The notes beneath the pieces were generated by a model. It saw only the letters and a list, made by a program, of their open reading frames with translations. It made no database searches and was not told where the DNA came from. DNA of 64,000 nt from Loxodes magnus (lineage: Eukaryota > Ciliophora > Karyorelictea > Loxodida > Loxodidae): positions 50,553 to 114,552 of the forward strand of contig CAMPDV010001437.1 of NCBI GenBank assembly GCA_946699065.1. Direction: 5' to 3'. The translations under genes were made by a program, and so were the position numbers. This document shows positions 36,078 to 48,599 of the stretch, piece after piece (positions within the stretch are counted from its first letter, which is position 1; every line of letters starts with the position of its first letter).

Positions 36078-36928
36078 AAAAGTTAAAAAGCTTTGTTAAA
36101 GCCTTAGTAGTCAGCCATCTGGCCTATTCTATCAGCTTGTCTCCATTAGTTTGTCTTGAATTCATACTAAGCTTAGTTAGGCGGCGTAGCACTTCATTAG
36201 CGCACCATCCTTTAATATTCTGAATAGCTTTCATCTTGCATGTAGTCCTAATTATTTATCCAAGGATTAAGATTTGAGTTAAAGAATTTTTTTCTATAAA
36301 TTTTTCCGCTTTATGTTGGATATATCCTAAATAGTTTTCTAAAAATATCTTATTTATTCTTTCTTTAAATTTCGCTTAGTTAGTAGCAGTATTTTCATTG
36401 GTGTTATTTATTGCACACGTAGCATTTTATTCTTCTTTTAAACTATTATTCCTGTAACACTTATTTAATTTAAATTTACTACTTATTTTAAATAAACGTT
36501 TACTGTTTATTTTAATTTGAAGCTTCATTTTCTATTTCCATAGGATCTGATTAATTCTGTTAAAACGAAAATGGAATTACCTGAATTTATTATTATATTT
36601 AAAGAATTCTTTGTTCCAGTTTGTTTTCTATTTCTTATGATGATTAATATTGTTTCTAAAGTAAAGACGTTATTAGTTTTTCTAATTTTTCTACTTTATC
36701 AGTGAGGTATCTATTTTTAAACATAAACTCTTTTAATGACTTAGATAATATTTCTATTTGAGTTTGTGTCGGAAGTTTTTTTAATTCTGGATTTCCAAGT
36801 GGTTAATGTTCGTCATATCAATCATATTTCTCACTTTCACTCATTGTAATTATTTCGCTTTTTTATTTTTTAGAGAATTTTCCTGTTTAAATGTTTTGTT
36901 CAAAGTTCTGTTATTTCTTAGAAGCCAA
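36078..36928 (-). mobile_element. CCHC Gag/ORF1-like repeat, inverted copy
   Basis: This is the reverse complement of 29881-30730, ~850 bp, lying in the Notch-repeat gene. With copy 1 it forms large inverted repeats around a 5.3-kb interior, 7.05 kb overall. The zinc-knuckle and coil coding parts are present. It appears complete apart from its first few bases. Right of it the sequence is unrelated to copy B, so the repeat marks a rearrangement junction. Confidence 0.65.
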
Positions 36929-37028
36929 TTTATCTAAATAAAAAGGTCTAGAAAAAGAATTAAAAAATAATCCAAAAGGTGATAAAAAGTGCTAAATAAA
37001 GAGAAAAGTATTGAAACATATTAAAAAG

Positions 37029-37574
<546 letters not shown>

Positions 37575-38106
37575 ACAATCCTAGATTATTAACTTTAAAG
37601 AAAAAATGTAAATAATTAAAATAATCTAAATAAGTTTAAAAAATTAAATAAAATTTACTAATAAAAATATATTTTTTATCAAAACAAATATTCAACGTGA
37701 AATCTATACAAATTTTTAAAGGTTCTTCATTTTTGGACAAAACAAATATCGATTAAAAAAATCTTTAAAATATAATAGACAAAAATTTAATTTGACTCCT
37801 GCATAATCTATAAAAATTTATCTTGATATAAAAAATAAGAAAAATCATTCTTAAAACTTATGAAAGAACAGTAATAAAATTTTTTGAAATAATTAAAAAA
37901 TCTTTAGTTAAAGCTTAAGATTTATCGAGTAATAAGTTTAATTGCAATACAAATAAATAATAAAATTCCTTTAAAATTTGACATAATATAAAGAGAAATT
38001 TGTAATTTAGAAGAAAAAGCAACTTGGAAATATAGAAATAGATCATATTAAATATGAAGTTAGTTTTTGAAAAGAATGCTGCTTATAAGTTTAAAGATGA
38101 AGATGA
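37575..38106. other. A+T-rich spacer
   Basis: Low-complexity A-rich sequence between the ARF gene and the satellite; nothing else seen. Confidence 0.5.
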
Positions 38107-39240
38107 TAAAAAGCTTAAGAACTAAAAGACTGTAAGAAGAACTTTAAGATTGCAAACCGTTAACATTGCGAGCTCGGATCTCTTTCTAAAGTTATATCTG
38201 AATATCGAAAGCGTGGAAATCACAAAATGACAGTAAGATGAACTTTAAGTTAGGAATTCACTTTCCTTTAGAGCTCTGTTCAAATCCTGCCATTGAACTG
38301 AGAATCGAGAGTGCTTAAATATTAAAATTCTGAAAGAGAAACTTAAGTTAAGAATCCGTTAATCGTTAAATGCTCTGATCAATTTCTCCAAAAGAGTTTG
38401 CTGATATTAAGCTAAGAACTATAAAACTGTAAGAGAAACTTTAAATTTGGAGGCCGTTAATCCTTGAAAGGTTCTGATTAAGTTCTCCAAGATTGAACTG
38501 AGAATCGAAAATGCTAAGTACTAAAAGACTGTAAGAAGAACTTTAAGTTCGGAATCCGTTATCCTTGAGAGCTCTAATCAAAATCTCAAAAAAAGTCTGT
38601 GTAGAGTTAAAGCTTATGAACTTTAAGACTTTAAGAAGAACTTAAAGTTTGCAATCCGTTATCCTTTAGAGCTCGATTATTTTCTAAAGCATAGTCTGAT
38701 TGACGAGAGTGCTTAAATATTATAAATCTGTAAGAGAAACTTAAGTTATGAATTCGTTAATCGTATATATCTCTAATCAAGTTTTCAAAAAATTCTGGAT
38801 AGACGATAAGCTTAAGAACTTCAATACGTTATGAAGAATTTAAGTTTAGAATCCATTTTCTAGATTGCTCTGTTTTTTTTCTCAAAATACGTCTGAGTTA
38901 CGAATAAGCGTAAGTACTTAAAGAACGAAAGTACAACTTATTTTATAGACTCCGTTTCATTTGAGATCTTTGGTTTAGTTCTAAATTTTTTTTTCGGGAT
39001 ATAGTTGAAAAACTTAAAAATTGAAAGAAGAACTTTGACTATAAACTCCATTCTGTTTCATATTTATATCCAGTTCTTAAATTATTAGTAATAAATTTTA
39101 AAAGCGGAAGATTTTAAGGTTGAACATTTAGTTAAAGAAATTTCTACTTGATAGTTTTGATCTAGTTCTCGAAAGGAGTCTCATTAGGGATAAAGCTGAA
39201 GAACCTAGAAGATTTTAAGTAGGACTTTGAATTAAAAATT
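38107..39240 (+). repeat. ~100-bp tandem satellite, short array
   Basis: About 11 units of the same family as 12.3-15.8 kb, aligning to the right part of that array (from about 14.4 kb) with some units missing. It begins abruptly at AAAAGCTTAAGAACTAAAAG. Confidence 0.85.
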
Positions 39241-39836
39241 CGTTCCGCCCTTTCTAAGGATTTTCACACTCTCATTTTTTTACCATATTCTTACTTACGA
39301 TTTCTGAGAAATGCAAAATAATTTCATTTTTTTGCGTTTCTGTTGGAATGAGTCTTTGGTTGTAGTTCTTTTCTTCTAAAAATTTTAAATCGTTAAATTT
39401 TTATCTTTTAGCAGTTCCGAGCTTCGTATTATCGTCTATTTTTTCTCATTCTTTTCTTCCTACATTCTAAAGATTTTCAAAGAGCTTTAGTCTTAGTAAA
39501 TGTTCTAACTTAGCTACTTTTTTTGATATTAAGATTAGTTAAAGATTGTGTCCCTTTTTTAGTGCATTGCTCGTAGTAGTTTTTAAAGATTTTAGGATAG
39601 AGATGTTTTTGTTATTTATATAATAAAAAATGTGATTAAGTTGTAAAGCTGGTTGGTTTTTTAAATTTAGCAAAATGTATTGGTGCGGATTGTAGATAGG
39701 TACTTGATATAAGAGGTTAATATTGTAGTATGTATGTAATGATAGATATTTGAATTTATAATGGTTAATTATAATTTTTGATGGTAACTGTTATAAATTA
39801 CCTTTATAAGCTTTTTTAATCTAAATAATAATAAAA

Positions 39837-41288
39837 ATGTAAGCGTTACCAAAATGCTTAATCTGCTAAGAAGATTACAACTTAACTAATGCTCTTCCAA
39901 CTGTCTTACCTTGTGGACATATTTACTGTGGTTTGTGTTTGAATACTCAGTTCTGATTATAAGGCATAATGTAATGTCCTATTTGTTAAAAAGGATTCCA
40001 TTTTAGATTTGAAGACTTACCTTAAGAAAGTGATTTAATAAGAATGATATTTTAAAACTAATAATACATATAAAAGATTTAAGATGCTAGATAGAAATTA
40101 AAAGAGATAAGGAAGTAAATTATGCAAAAATCTAAAACCATTACAACCAAATTATCTAACATTACTAATACTCTCATTATACCATATACTAATATCATCC
40201 AATACACTACCATTAACTACAACTAATAACACTAAAATATTATACAATCATCCTAATTCCCTATTTACTCATTTCTAAAACCAACTCAAATCCAAACTAT
40301 AACAGTCTAACTATATTCCACTATATAACCACCTTTACTACTAAACCCTAAATTAACTTCAAATTATATCACACAAATAAGAAACAAACTATAATACAAT
40401 ACTAAGTAACAACAGTTAAACACTAAACAGACTAATTAACATAAACTAACCTAGTAACAACAGTTTATTCAATCTAACTATATTCACTATTTTAGTTCCT
40501 CTATTTAAAAATTAAGTTTATTTAACATTTAAACTGAGTAATTACGATAAGTCTAAGTTTAAATTATAATTCCAGTATTTAGTAAAAGTATAGAATATTA
40601 AAATAAGTTATATTTAATTGGAGGATAAAACTAAAACTAAAATTAAAAGAAAGGAATAAAAGAGACTTGATAGTTCGATTTCGAAGGTAATAATACAAAA
40701 CTTAGTGATCTAAATGAGGGAAGATGAGCTTTTGGATTAGCAGTAGCTTAAAATTATCTTTATGTGGTTGGAGGAATTACTAATAATTATCAAAAGTTAT
40801 AATTAGTAGAAAAGTTAAAGATAGGAAACTAAAGTAAATGATAAAAATGCTCTTAATTTCCATTCATAATAGCAGGCTAAACTTTAGTAGTAGATAAAGA
40901 CGAATAAAACATTTATTCAATTGGAGGTGCAAATTAGAGAGGATAAACTTTAAAAGATATATGAAAGTATAACATATAGAATGATAGATGGAGTAAGTAA
41001 AATTTGAATCTTCCTGAAGCTGTTGCTTTTCCTATAGTTTCTTTAGAGCCTTTTGTCGTAATCGGAGGTATAAAATTTTTTTCTACAGATCAATATTCAA
41101 GAAGAATATATAAAAGAAACAAATAATAATGGCAATAAAGTTAAATTTTTAAAGATGTTCTATCTTTAACGGAGATGAAAATAAGAGGTGTCTATGGATA
41201 TGTTTTTGCTATAGAATAGAAAAGAGTTTCAATAATGAGGATTGATTTAGAAAAGTTGAGTTATAGAAGTGTTAAAGGGGATAACTGA
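39837..41288 (+). CDS. RING finger plus kelch-repeat protein, copy B
   Basis: Nearly identical to 16435-17882, with the same RING cysteines, G-free linker, 17-nt intron (40607-40623) and kelch blocks. Differences are enriched in the kelch part: EGR-W-AFGLAVAQN instead of EGRYGFGIAAAQN (TGA again at Trp), PFVVIGGIKFFS instead of PFVIFGG-W-KNL, and a 6-nt in-frame gain after the intron. The TGA codons at the kelch Trp sites of copy A are kept. Both copies staying in frame suggests both were translated until recently. End placed at TGA 41286-41288. Confidence 0.8.
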
Positions 41289-42630
41289 GATAATAATAAT
41301 ATTGATATGATTAATATTATTGATAATAAATATAGTTTTATATGTAAGTAGTTTAAATATCTATAGTAAATATGTTACTACTTATTAATATGGTTAATCT
41401 ATACTTATTAATGTTGTATTTTTATAAGTTTTTTTGTATGTTTAAGTGTATATATGATGTTGATATGGTAATGTAGTTATAGCTATATAGTTGACAATAA
41501 AGATTATTTTCCTTACTAGCTCTTTTTAAAGCTGAAATAAATAAAGAATCAAATTTTATCTAAACATCTTTAAAAATCTATTATTCAAATATTATCATTA
41601 TTCAGATACTAACATACAGCTTATAACATACCAAAACATATTCAACAATGTCAAAAAACTATCTTTAATATATCCTTATATTTAAATTATACAAGTACAG
41701 ATTACTATTTATCTAATCAAAACTATAATCAAATTATCATTAACCTATATCTAAATACAAGTCATTATTACTATCATACACTCTAAAATACATACTTTAA
41801 TACCAACTACTAAACTTTCCTATACACATATATCAAATCAGGCCATTATAACCCCTATACTTTTGATAAAAGTTCAATCATAATAAATAAATTATAATAA
41901 ATAACAACGTACACTTGTGTGATAAGCCTTACTTATTTGAGGGTTCTCTCGATTGGTACCAGAATATAACTAGGGTGCTGAAGTCCAATTCTCAGAGTAA
42001 TCCTGCTACTATGTCATTTATCTGGTTAGGAATTGGAAAAGCCTGAAGACATGACTGAGACAAATTATATCTTTAAGTAGAAAAATTAAATTAGATTGTG
42101 AAATTTGGCACAATAATTGGATTTTATTCTATTCCCTTTTAACTTTAGCCTTCGGAAAGAAATACAAAAATTTTGAAAGTAAAGGTAATAAATTTTTATT
42201 TAAAAAACTGAGACAAAAGGACCAAAGAGATCAGACGAAGCCAGAAATATTTCTAGACTATTTTAAAATCCAAATTTGGTTTTTTATTAATTGTGGTGAA
42301 CCTAATAAATGTAGAATCACGTTTATTTATTTATCTTTAGAAACGTTCTCATCAGATTATTAAATCCTAGCCTCCTTATACTTAGCAGATAAAACTTCCC
42401 TTTTAAATTAAGTCTTCTAGGTAGCATTCAAATTAATACTTACTTCTGTGATGTTCGATTTTAACTTAGAAAAAGATGCAAGAGAGTAGAATTTACATAA
42501 TTAAAATTTTAAGTTATCTAAAAGTAGTGTAATATATTACTTAGTAGCACATAAAGGTTAATTGAACCAACTAAATATTATGAATAATCCTTGATTTAAA
42601 TTAAAAGTTCTGAAGAGCCCTACTAGAGAG
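41289..42630. other. Spacer with G/T-to-C/A switch
   Basis: Equivalent of 17883-19120 and nearly identical, including the C/A-rich G-poor stretch, but interrupted by the extra ~90 bp at 41847-41938. No gene assigned. Confidence 0.5.
41847..41938. mobile_element. ~90-bp segment present only in duplication copy B
   Basis: Copy A reads GGCCATTGAGGGTTCTC. Copy B has about 90 extra bases between CCATT and TGAGGG, bounded by ATT on both sides, starting ATAACCCCTATACTTTTGAT and ending TAAGCCTTACTTATT. It could be a small inserted element, an internal eliminated sequence, or a deletion in copy A between ATT repeats. Confidence 0.6.
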
Positions 42631-43430
42631 TAAAGATCTCCTAATGGCAGTGTATCAGGAAAAATATTGAGACCTTTGGCATTACGAAAAGGCTCTGATG
42701 TAGTAAAATGTATTCCTGATATTGATATTTTTGTAAGAAGAGAAGTGATCACTGGAGATAATCCTTTTGAATTCATAAATTATGGAGTAAAAGCGTTATA
42801 GATTTGTCCTTTTGTTTAAAATTAGACTTTTCAACAGTGCTCTATGATCTTAAAACAAGTCTGAAAGCTCTTTTGAATTAAAAGCATCTTGTTGAGAAGT
42901 AATGATATGGTAAGTTCCCACAGCAAATTAGGATAAAATTAAAATCTTAAATCTTATGAAGAAAATAAAGAATTTCTCAGGATAATTGATTTGGCAGGTT
43001 CTTAATTAAAGTATATTTATCCTATATAAAATGTATATAGGATAATTTAAAGTTCCAATAATTAACAGTGATAAATGCTTTAAAAGTGGAAGATGCTACC
43101 TTATTATCTAGATTCTGGTTATCAGTCAATAAAATTAAAAATTGTAAAGTTTTTCTGAAATATTCATTAAGACAACACAAAATGTTCTCATACTAAGCTG
43201 TATGTTCAGTGAAAGAAACAATATAGACGGTTCCAAAAACATTATTATATAAGGTGTATAGAGGAGCAGAAATTAATCATGGTCATCCGAAAGAACGTTA
43301 ATAAATTTATCCTCTTTTGAACAAAATGAAGGTTTACAGTTAACTTTTAGTATTTAGATTTGAAATAAGAATGGTTACTTGGTATTTAAGATAAACAATT
43401 TTATAACATAAGCTTCTTAATTTGATCATA
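42630..43430 (+). CDS. ADP-ribosyltransferase-like protein, copy B (tentative)
   Basis: Counterpart of 19120-19960. It keeps the NCKVFLKYSLRQHKMFSYQA helix and TVPKTLLYKVYRGAEIN. It has diverged more than its partner downstream of the Tyr-Arg-Gly and looks less intact. ART assignment rests on the motif only. Confidence 0.35.
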
Positions 43431-44044
43431 AGTTATTGAAGAATTAAATATATTAATTAAAAGTAGGTAAATTATTGTTTAAGAAGTATAAAAATAAAGA
43501 TTGGCTTTTAAAATTGAATTTAATAAAATCTAAATAAATTAGGCGAAAAATAAAATTTAACAAGTTTGGATTCAAAAATTAGATAGATATAACTTATATT
43601 AATTATTGAAATGATAGATAATTAATTAAATATACAGCTTTTATATATTATCGTATAAAGAAAATAATCAGTTTAGTTTTATTGAATGTAATAATTCTTA
43701 AGCTTTCTAAATTAAGCTTATATCTTATAAAAGTTAAAGATATCTTAAAATTTTATTGATATAATTGCCTGACTTATTCTATTTATTCCTTAGACTAATT
43801 ACACTTCAATATTTAAACTTTTATTTTAGTATTATTTAACTTCTAAACTTTATTTCTGTTTCAGTATTAAGTTCCACTTATGAAGTAAATTTATCTAGCA
43901 TAGTTTTTACCTTTAAATAAAAATCTGCTGACTTATTTTAATATCATGCTTTTAAACTCTCCCTTGCTTCTGTTTGGCTGTAGTTGAATCTTACAAAAAA
44001 GAATTTTCTCCACTAAATTGACAAAAAAGTCTATCTTTGATATT
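43431..44044. other. A+T-rich spacer
   Basis: Equivalent to 19961-20559 with more substitutions than neighbouring parts; nothing supported beyond the possible minus-strand exon noted there. Confidence 0.35.
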
Positions 44045-44719
44045 GAAAGGCATAACTGTAAATCTAAATTTAAAGACTCCTTAGTCTAAATTTTAAGCAT
44101 TTGCTTACATTATTTGGTTACCCTTAAACAGCTTAAGCAAACTCATGGATTTAAGAAGCAAAAATAATTTTCCTAATTTTGTTTGTTGAAAGATATTAAG
44201 TTTCAGCTAAGAGTCAATAAAGCCAAAATTTTATACGAGAAGCTAAATAAAAATTTGAGAAAGAGCTTAGAAACTAGCTATCTAAAACGAATGCAAACGA
44301 TGGTTTTCATATTTATAAGGACAATAAGCTATTTTGGGTAAGAGGAGATAAAGATGTTTTGCCATAAAGATAATAAATAGGATGATAAGGTATTAGAGAT
44401 ACTAAAGGGATAAATATTATCTTTTACTGGTGCTTTCTGAAACTAATAAATAGTAGATATAATCTAGAATAAATATAAATGGTGTGATATAGATTCTAGT
44501 TTAATAGGAGTTAAATGTGGTAGATAATGTTAATCTGTTATATGAATAGAAAGTTGGTTAGTAAGACATATTAATGAATGATATGTTTTACATGTTTATA
44601 AATTAGGCTTAGATACTATTGCTCCCTATCTACATGAAAAGGAATAGATAAGGTTAGCTCTGTATTATATGGAATTGTATTTTGGAATAACTTTGATGAG
44701 GATTGTAGGTGTGGACTGA
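44045..44719 (+). CDS. Myb-like two-repeat DNA-binding protein, copy B
   Basis: Almost identical to 20560-21234, including KCGRQC and LGLDTIAPYLHEKEQIRL, ending at the same TGA. The downstream 1.3 kb (44.75-46.0 kb) is practically unchanged between copies, while sequence upstream of about 44.3 kb differs more. Gene conversion may therefore have acted here. Confidence 0.5.
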
Positions 44720-45124
44720 TTTGATATAGTATTAATAAGTTGATTCTTTGAACTTAAGATTAAATTAGAAGTTATCTTGCTTAATTAACCTCTCTTAAGT
44801 ATTTAAGATTAATTAAAATTAATCTAAACTTCTTAATTAGTCTCAACCAATACACTATAAGGATAAAACCACTTTACAACACCATTCATTATCAATTCAA
44901 ATCACTACACCAATATCATACCATACAGTTTAACTGCCTCCAATTAATTACTCTAAAACTATCTTACATCATAACCAAATCTATAGCATACACACACCAA
45001 CTAACTCAAAACTAATTTTTAAGAACTAGCATACAACTAAGACTAACCATTAGAAAGCTTAGTCTCTTCTTAAACAACAGAAACTAATTAATTAGCCAAC
45101 TAATATTAGGCTACAGCTCATTAC
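44720..45124. other. Spacer with C/A-rich tract
   Basis: Identical in kind to 21235-21640; no gene seen. Confidence 0.5.
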
Positions 45125-45985
45125 TGATAGGTCTCTTAGTAGCTTAGTAGAAATAAAACTAAGAGATTAAGAGTTAAGATAGCTTTATTTAATCAAGTAA
45201 TGCTAATACATTTTCTGAGAACACTTCTTTAGATGTTAATAGACCTTAAAGAAAAGCTCTTAGCAAATCATAACAGATAGATGCTTCAAACAAGATTGAA
45301 TAAGTAGAGTAAAGAGAATCGTAGTTTAATACTTTGAATAGTACTGCAATCTGTTCTTATGATATTCAATCTGTAAAATAAAGTTAGAAGTTGATGAGGA
45401 GGAAAAAGCCTCTTTAGTGAAATAATAAGGTAATAAAAAAGTTAGTTAAACCAGATTTAAATTTAAGCAGAAAAAGGATAGATAAATTATTTATCTTATT
45501 AGGCTAAAAATGATAAGTTTGCTTAAAGACACTTAAAAGAAGCTAAATTTATAGCAGCTACAACATTAATTTAATAGCTTTTAATCTTTATTTTTAAGAA
45601 GTTCTAATTAAAGCAATATAAAAGAGAATAAAACAATAAGCTTAATAAAAGAAATAAGTCTTTATCTATAACAGATAGGTAATACTAGTATAAAGCTTTA
45701 TTAAACAAACTTAACTTTCAAAACATAAGAAACAGAAAACATTCAAGTACTTTACATTTTTAAGAAGTAGGAATAAAACCTAGTTATCAACTATAATTTA
45801 CCAAAAATTTAAGACTTACAAAATAATAGTAGTTTCTCAGTACAAAATTAGATATAATCACAAAAAACCAACTAATTGAAAGATGTAAAATCAACTCTAA
45901 CAAATTAGCAGAGATTGAAGGCTTAACAAAGGCATATCAATGAAGACCCGAATAAATAAAGGCAAATTAAATTTCATTTAAGTAA
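45125..45985 (+). CDS. Unrecognised Gln/Ser/Lys-rich protein, copy B
   Basis: Same protein as 21640-22500 with hardly any base change, including both TGA codons read as Trp. It converges with the WD40 gene. No domain recognised. Confidence 0.5.
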
Positions 45986-46019
45986 GGTAACGGATTCTAT
46001 ATTAAACAATGTCTAAATA

Positions 46020-46720
46020 AGTTTTGCTATAAGATAATAGATTTAATAAGAAAATTAAAAACAGCTAGAGCAGTTGAGAAAGACCCTATCTTTATCGTAC
46101 AATCGGAACTTCCTGAGACAATTGATTTCATGTCACTTGTTAAAGCTACAGAATTAACGTAACTCGAATGACCCGTCAAAGTTCTTTGGAGGGTACCAGT
46201 CTGAAAATCCCACATCTTTATAGTGGCATCGGAACTTCCAGAGACAATTGATTTCATGTCGCTTGTTAAAGCTACAGAGATAACTGAATCCGAATAACCT
46301 TCCAGAGTTCACGTACAACTTCCAGACTGGAAATCCCACATCTTTATAGTTGCATCGGAACTTCCAGAGACAATTCATTTCATATCACTTGTTAAAGCTA
46401 CAGAGATAATTGAATCCGAATGACCTGTCAAAGTTCTTTGGAGGGTACCAGTCTGGAAATCCCACATCTTTATCGTACAATCGGAACTTCCTGAGACAAT
46501 TGATTTCATGTCACTTGTTAAAGCTACAAAATTAACGTAACTCGAATGAGCCGTCAAAGTTAAGTCTAAAATATTAAAGAACTACCTTGAGATTAGTCGT
46601 AGGAAATGTTGTTTAGCAATTTTTAGAAGCAGAGGTTGAATTTGGTATTTAAATAGAAGAAGGGGTATTGTTGGGACTGATTTGTTGTTGTTAATATTTT
46701 TGGTAAAAAAAGAGTTTTAG
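46020..46720 (-). CDS. WD40-repeat protein, copy B (four repeats)
   Basis: Minus strand. Four repeats of 42 aa (126 bp) carry the signatures TAHSSYVNFVALTSDMKS, IVSGSSDCTIKMWDFQTGT and LQRTLTGHSDSIISVALTSD. They are so alike at the DNA level that recent repeat amplification or conversion is certain. A 5' exon (about 46.6-46.7 kb) is joined by a 20-nt intron at 46566-46585. Two TGA codons fall within repeats (DMK-W-IVSG and SCT-W-TLEG). WD40 propellers normally have seven blades, so four repeats imply a partial propeller or dimer. The C-terminus (TALAVFNFLIKSIIL) is not WD-like. Confidence 0.72.
46566..46585 (-). other. 20-nt intron in WD40 gene copy B
   Basis: GTAGTTCTTTAATATTTTAG on the minus strand. 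Splicing yields ...SYDQSQDLTLTAHSSYVN in frame with the WD repeats. Confidence 0.7.
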
Positions 46721-47212
46721 TAAATGATATTAGTTTTGATTGAATTTTGATAACTAAGTTGAATAATTTGGAAATGAAAGTAACTGATCTTAATAATTTT
46801 GGTTATTTAAGTTGAATTAAATAATAAAAATATTGATTTATTAAGATACTTATAAGATTTTATTAATTAAATTATTGAAAATTCTAATTTTTAAGCTTAA
46901 ATGCAGAAAAATATAAAGCTGTCTTTGTCCATTAAAGGTTTTAGAATTTGAATGATTTGATATGTTTTGACTTTTAAATAAAAGGATAAATGATTATATC
47001 AAAAGTTTATAACTAAGAATTTAAATCCTTATTATAATAACTTTACTATGCATTTATTAATCATACCTTATTTGAGTTTTAAATAAAAAGACTCTTACCT
47101 TATTTCAATATAAACCCTTTTAAATGATAAACAAAATAATAAAAATGCTTTAAAAACTACTGTTATTAATTGTTCTTTACACTTACATTTAATCAAACAA
47201 ATTAGTTATTTA
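46721..47212. other. Spacer to duplication edge
   Basis: Identical to 22961-23468. The edge is at about 47212, where A/C-rich sequence unrelated to copy A begins. Confidence 0.5.
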
Positions 47213-48590
47213 AAATTTTAATTATTTAAAATAAATAAAAATTAGTTTCTTAGTTATTAGTTTAAATATAAAAACCATATTTAAACCAAACTATTTATCT
47301 AATTTATAACATCAAACCAATTATACACCAAGTAATTAACTAATATCATACAAAATTTATCATCTTTTAGTCATCAATAATCAATACAAAATATCCATAT
47401 CCAACTTAACTTCACCTTAATTCATCAAAATTTAACCAACATTTTAATCAAACTATAAAAGCAAAACAACGCTACCAGAACAAAACTTTATATTATAAAT
47501 AGTCAACATCCCAATAATCTCAACTAAATACCAATTTAGTCAAATGGTCTTAAGATCACTCATTCAAATAAAAAAACAATGCTTCAAAATTACAAAACAG
47601 CAGACTAATAATCTTATAGGATTAACACTAAAAAATTATAAGATATCACTTTAACATTTAACTAAATTATCAAATATGGATCAACTTATCCCTATTACCT
47701 CTATTTCATCATGTCTAAAAAAAGGTCCAAAATCCAAAATTATAAAACTCTAAAGTAGTTAATCATAGAAATTTCAGTCTATACTTTATGATTCAAACCT
47801 AAATTCCTCTCTTCACCTTTTATCTTAAACCATAAAGTCAGTTTTTAACTAAAGATACTAAGATACTGGACTTTTCTTAAGCAACAAAAAGCAATACATT
47901 AATACTCCACAATTACTAAATCCACATCAAGAGAAGACTATCAAGAAGAAATAAAGGAAACGCAAAACTTTAAACTCTTACAATAATCCTTGCATCTTAC
48001 TATGATAGGCAAAAAGCACAACATGAGAACAATCTAATAAGCATTTCTCTACTGAGATGACAATAGGTTATAGCTGTTCTGAATTTAAAAGGTATTTTGG
48101 GTCTTTTTAACAAACCAAAGTAATATATTCTATTTTAGATTTTAAATTGTACATAATTTACTGATCCTACTTTCTACCTCTAATAATTTTAGAACATCAT
48201 CAAGTATTAATTCTAGAACTAAAAATTATTAAATTTAAAATCTTCTACGCATTACTCTTATACCAGACAGTATTTTTCTTTTATTCCATTTTCTTTGGCA
48301 AGGAATCTTAATTTCCTTTCCTTAAAAGCTGTTTTAGCTTTTTCTTCAATAATTTTAGCTTTCCTTAGTACTTTCTGCTTAGGTTGTTATTTTTATAATT
48401 GAAGCAACATGCTTTTATTATCTATTCTAGTCAATGAAGTTTTCTTTAAAGTAATTTGATATCCTTTTTTGGTTTTAGTTTCGAGCTTTATCTGAAATAG
48501 TTAGATGGAAATTATATACTTAGGCTTATTTGAGATTATATCCTTAAACTAAATCCTATTTTTAGATCAAATTAACTAGTGTAAACAATT
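47213..48590 (-). pseudogene. C/A-rich tract and minus-strand coding repeat
   Basis: 47.23-47.95 kb is C/A-rich and G-poor on the plus strand with no gene seen. At 48.24-48.55 kb the minus strand reads KQKVLRKAKIIEEKAKTAFK, then ERKLRFLAKENGIKEKYC. This matches the degraded block at 1.45-1.8 kb by eye (IIEEKIKKQFFKQRKLRQ). It is therefore a fragment of a dispersed coding repeat family of unknown function, lying head to head with the LINE that follows. Confidence 0.45.
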
Positions 48591-48599
48591 AATTCAGAT

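Larger units (their letters stand above)
38107..47212 (+). repeat. Segmental duplication 1, copy B
   Basis: Partner of 14400-23468. It carries the same gene order (satellite, RING-kelch, ART-like, Myb-like, unknown, WD40) and orientation. It diverges from copy A by scattered substitutions, small indels, satellite length, the ~90-bp segment near 41.85 kb and two extra WD repeats. Confidence 0.93.

Noticed and set aside
29881-36928. DNA transposon with 850-bp terminal inverted repeats
   Set aside because: The repeat occurs alone at 56640 and codes for a CCHC protein. No transposase is found inside, and the interior matches a non-flanked block elsewhere.
42558-42776. 72-codon minus-strand reading with a varied, protein-like composition
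   Set aside because: The plus strand of the same place gives the ART-like gene's conserved segment in both duplicates; the minus reading looks like its antisense shadow.
46027-46378. Two overlapping minus-strand readings in different frames
   Set aside because: Only the frame with WD repeats is real. The other (NCLWKFRCNYKDVGF-type) is the out-of-frame reading of the same repeats.
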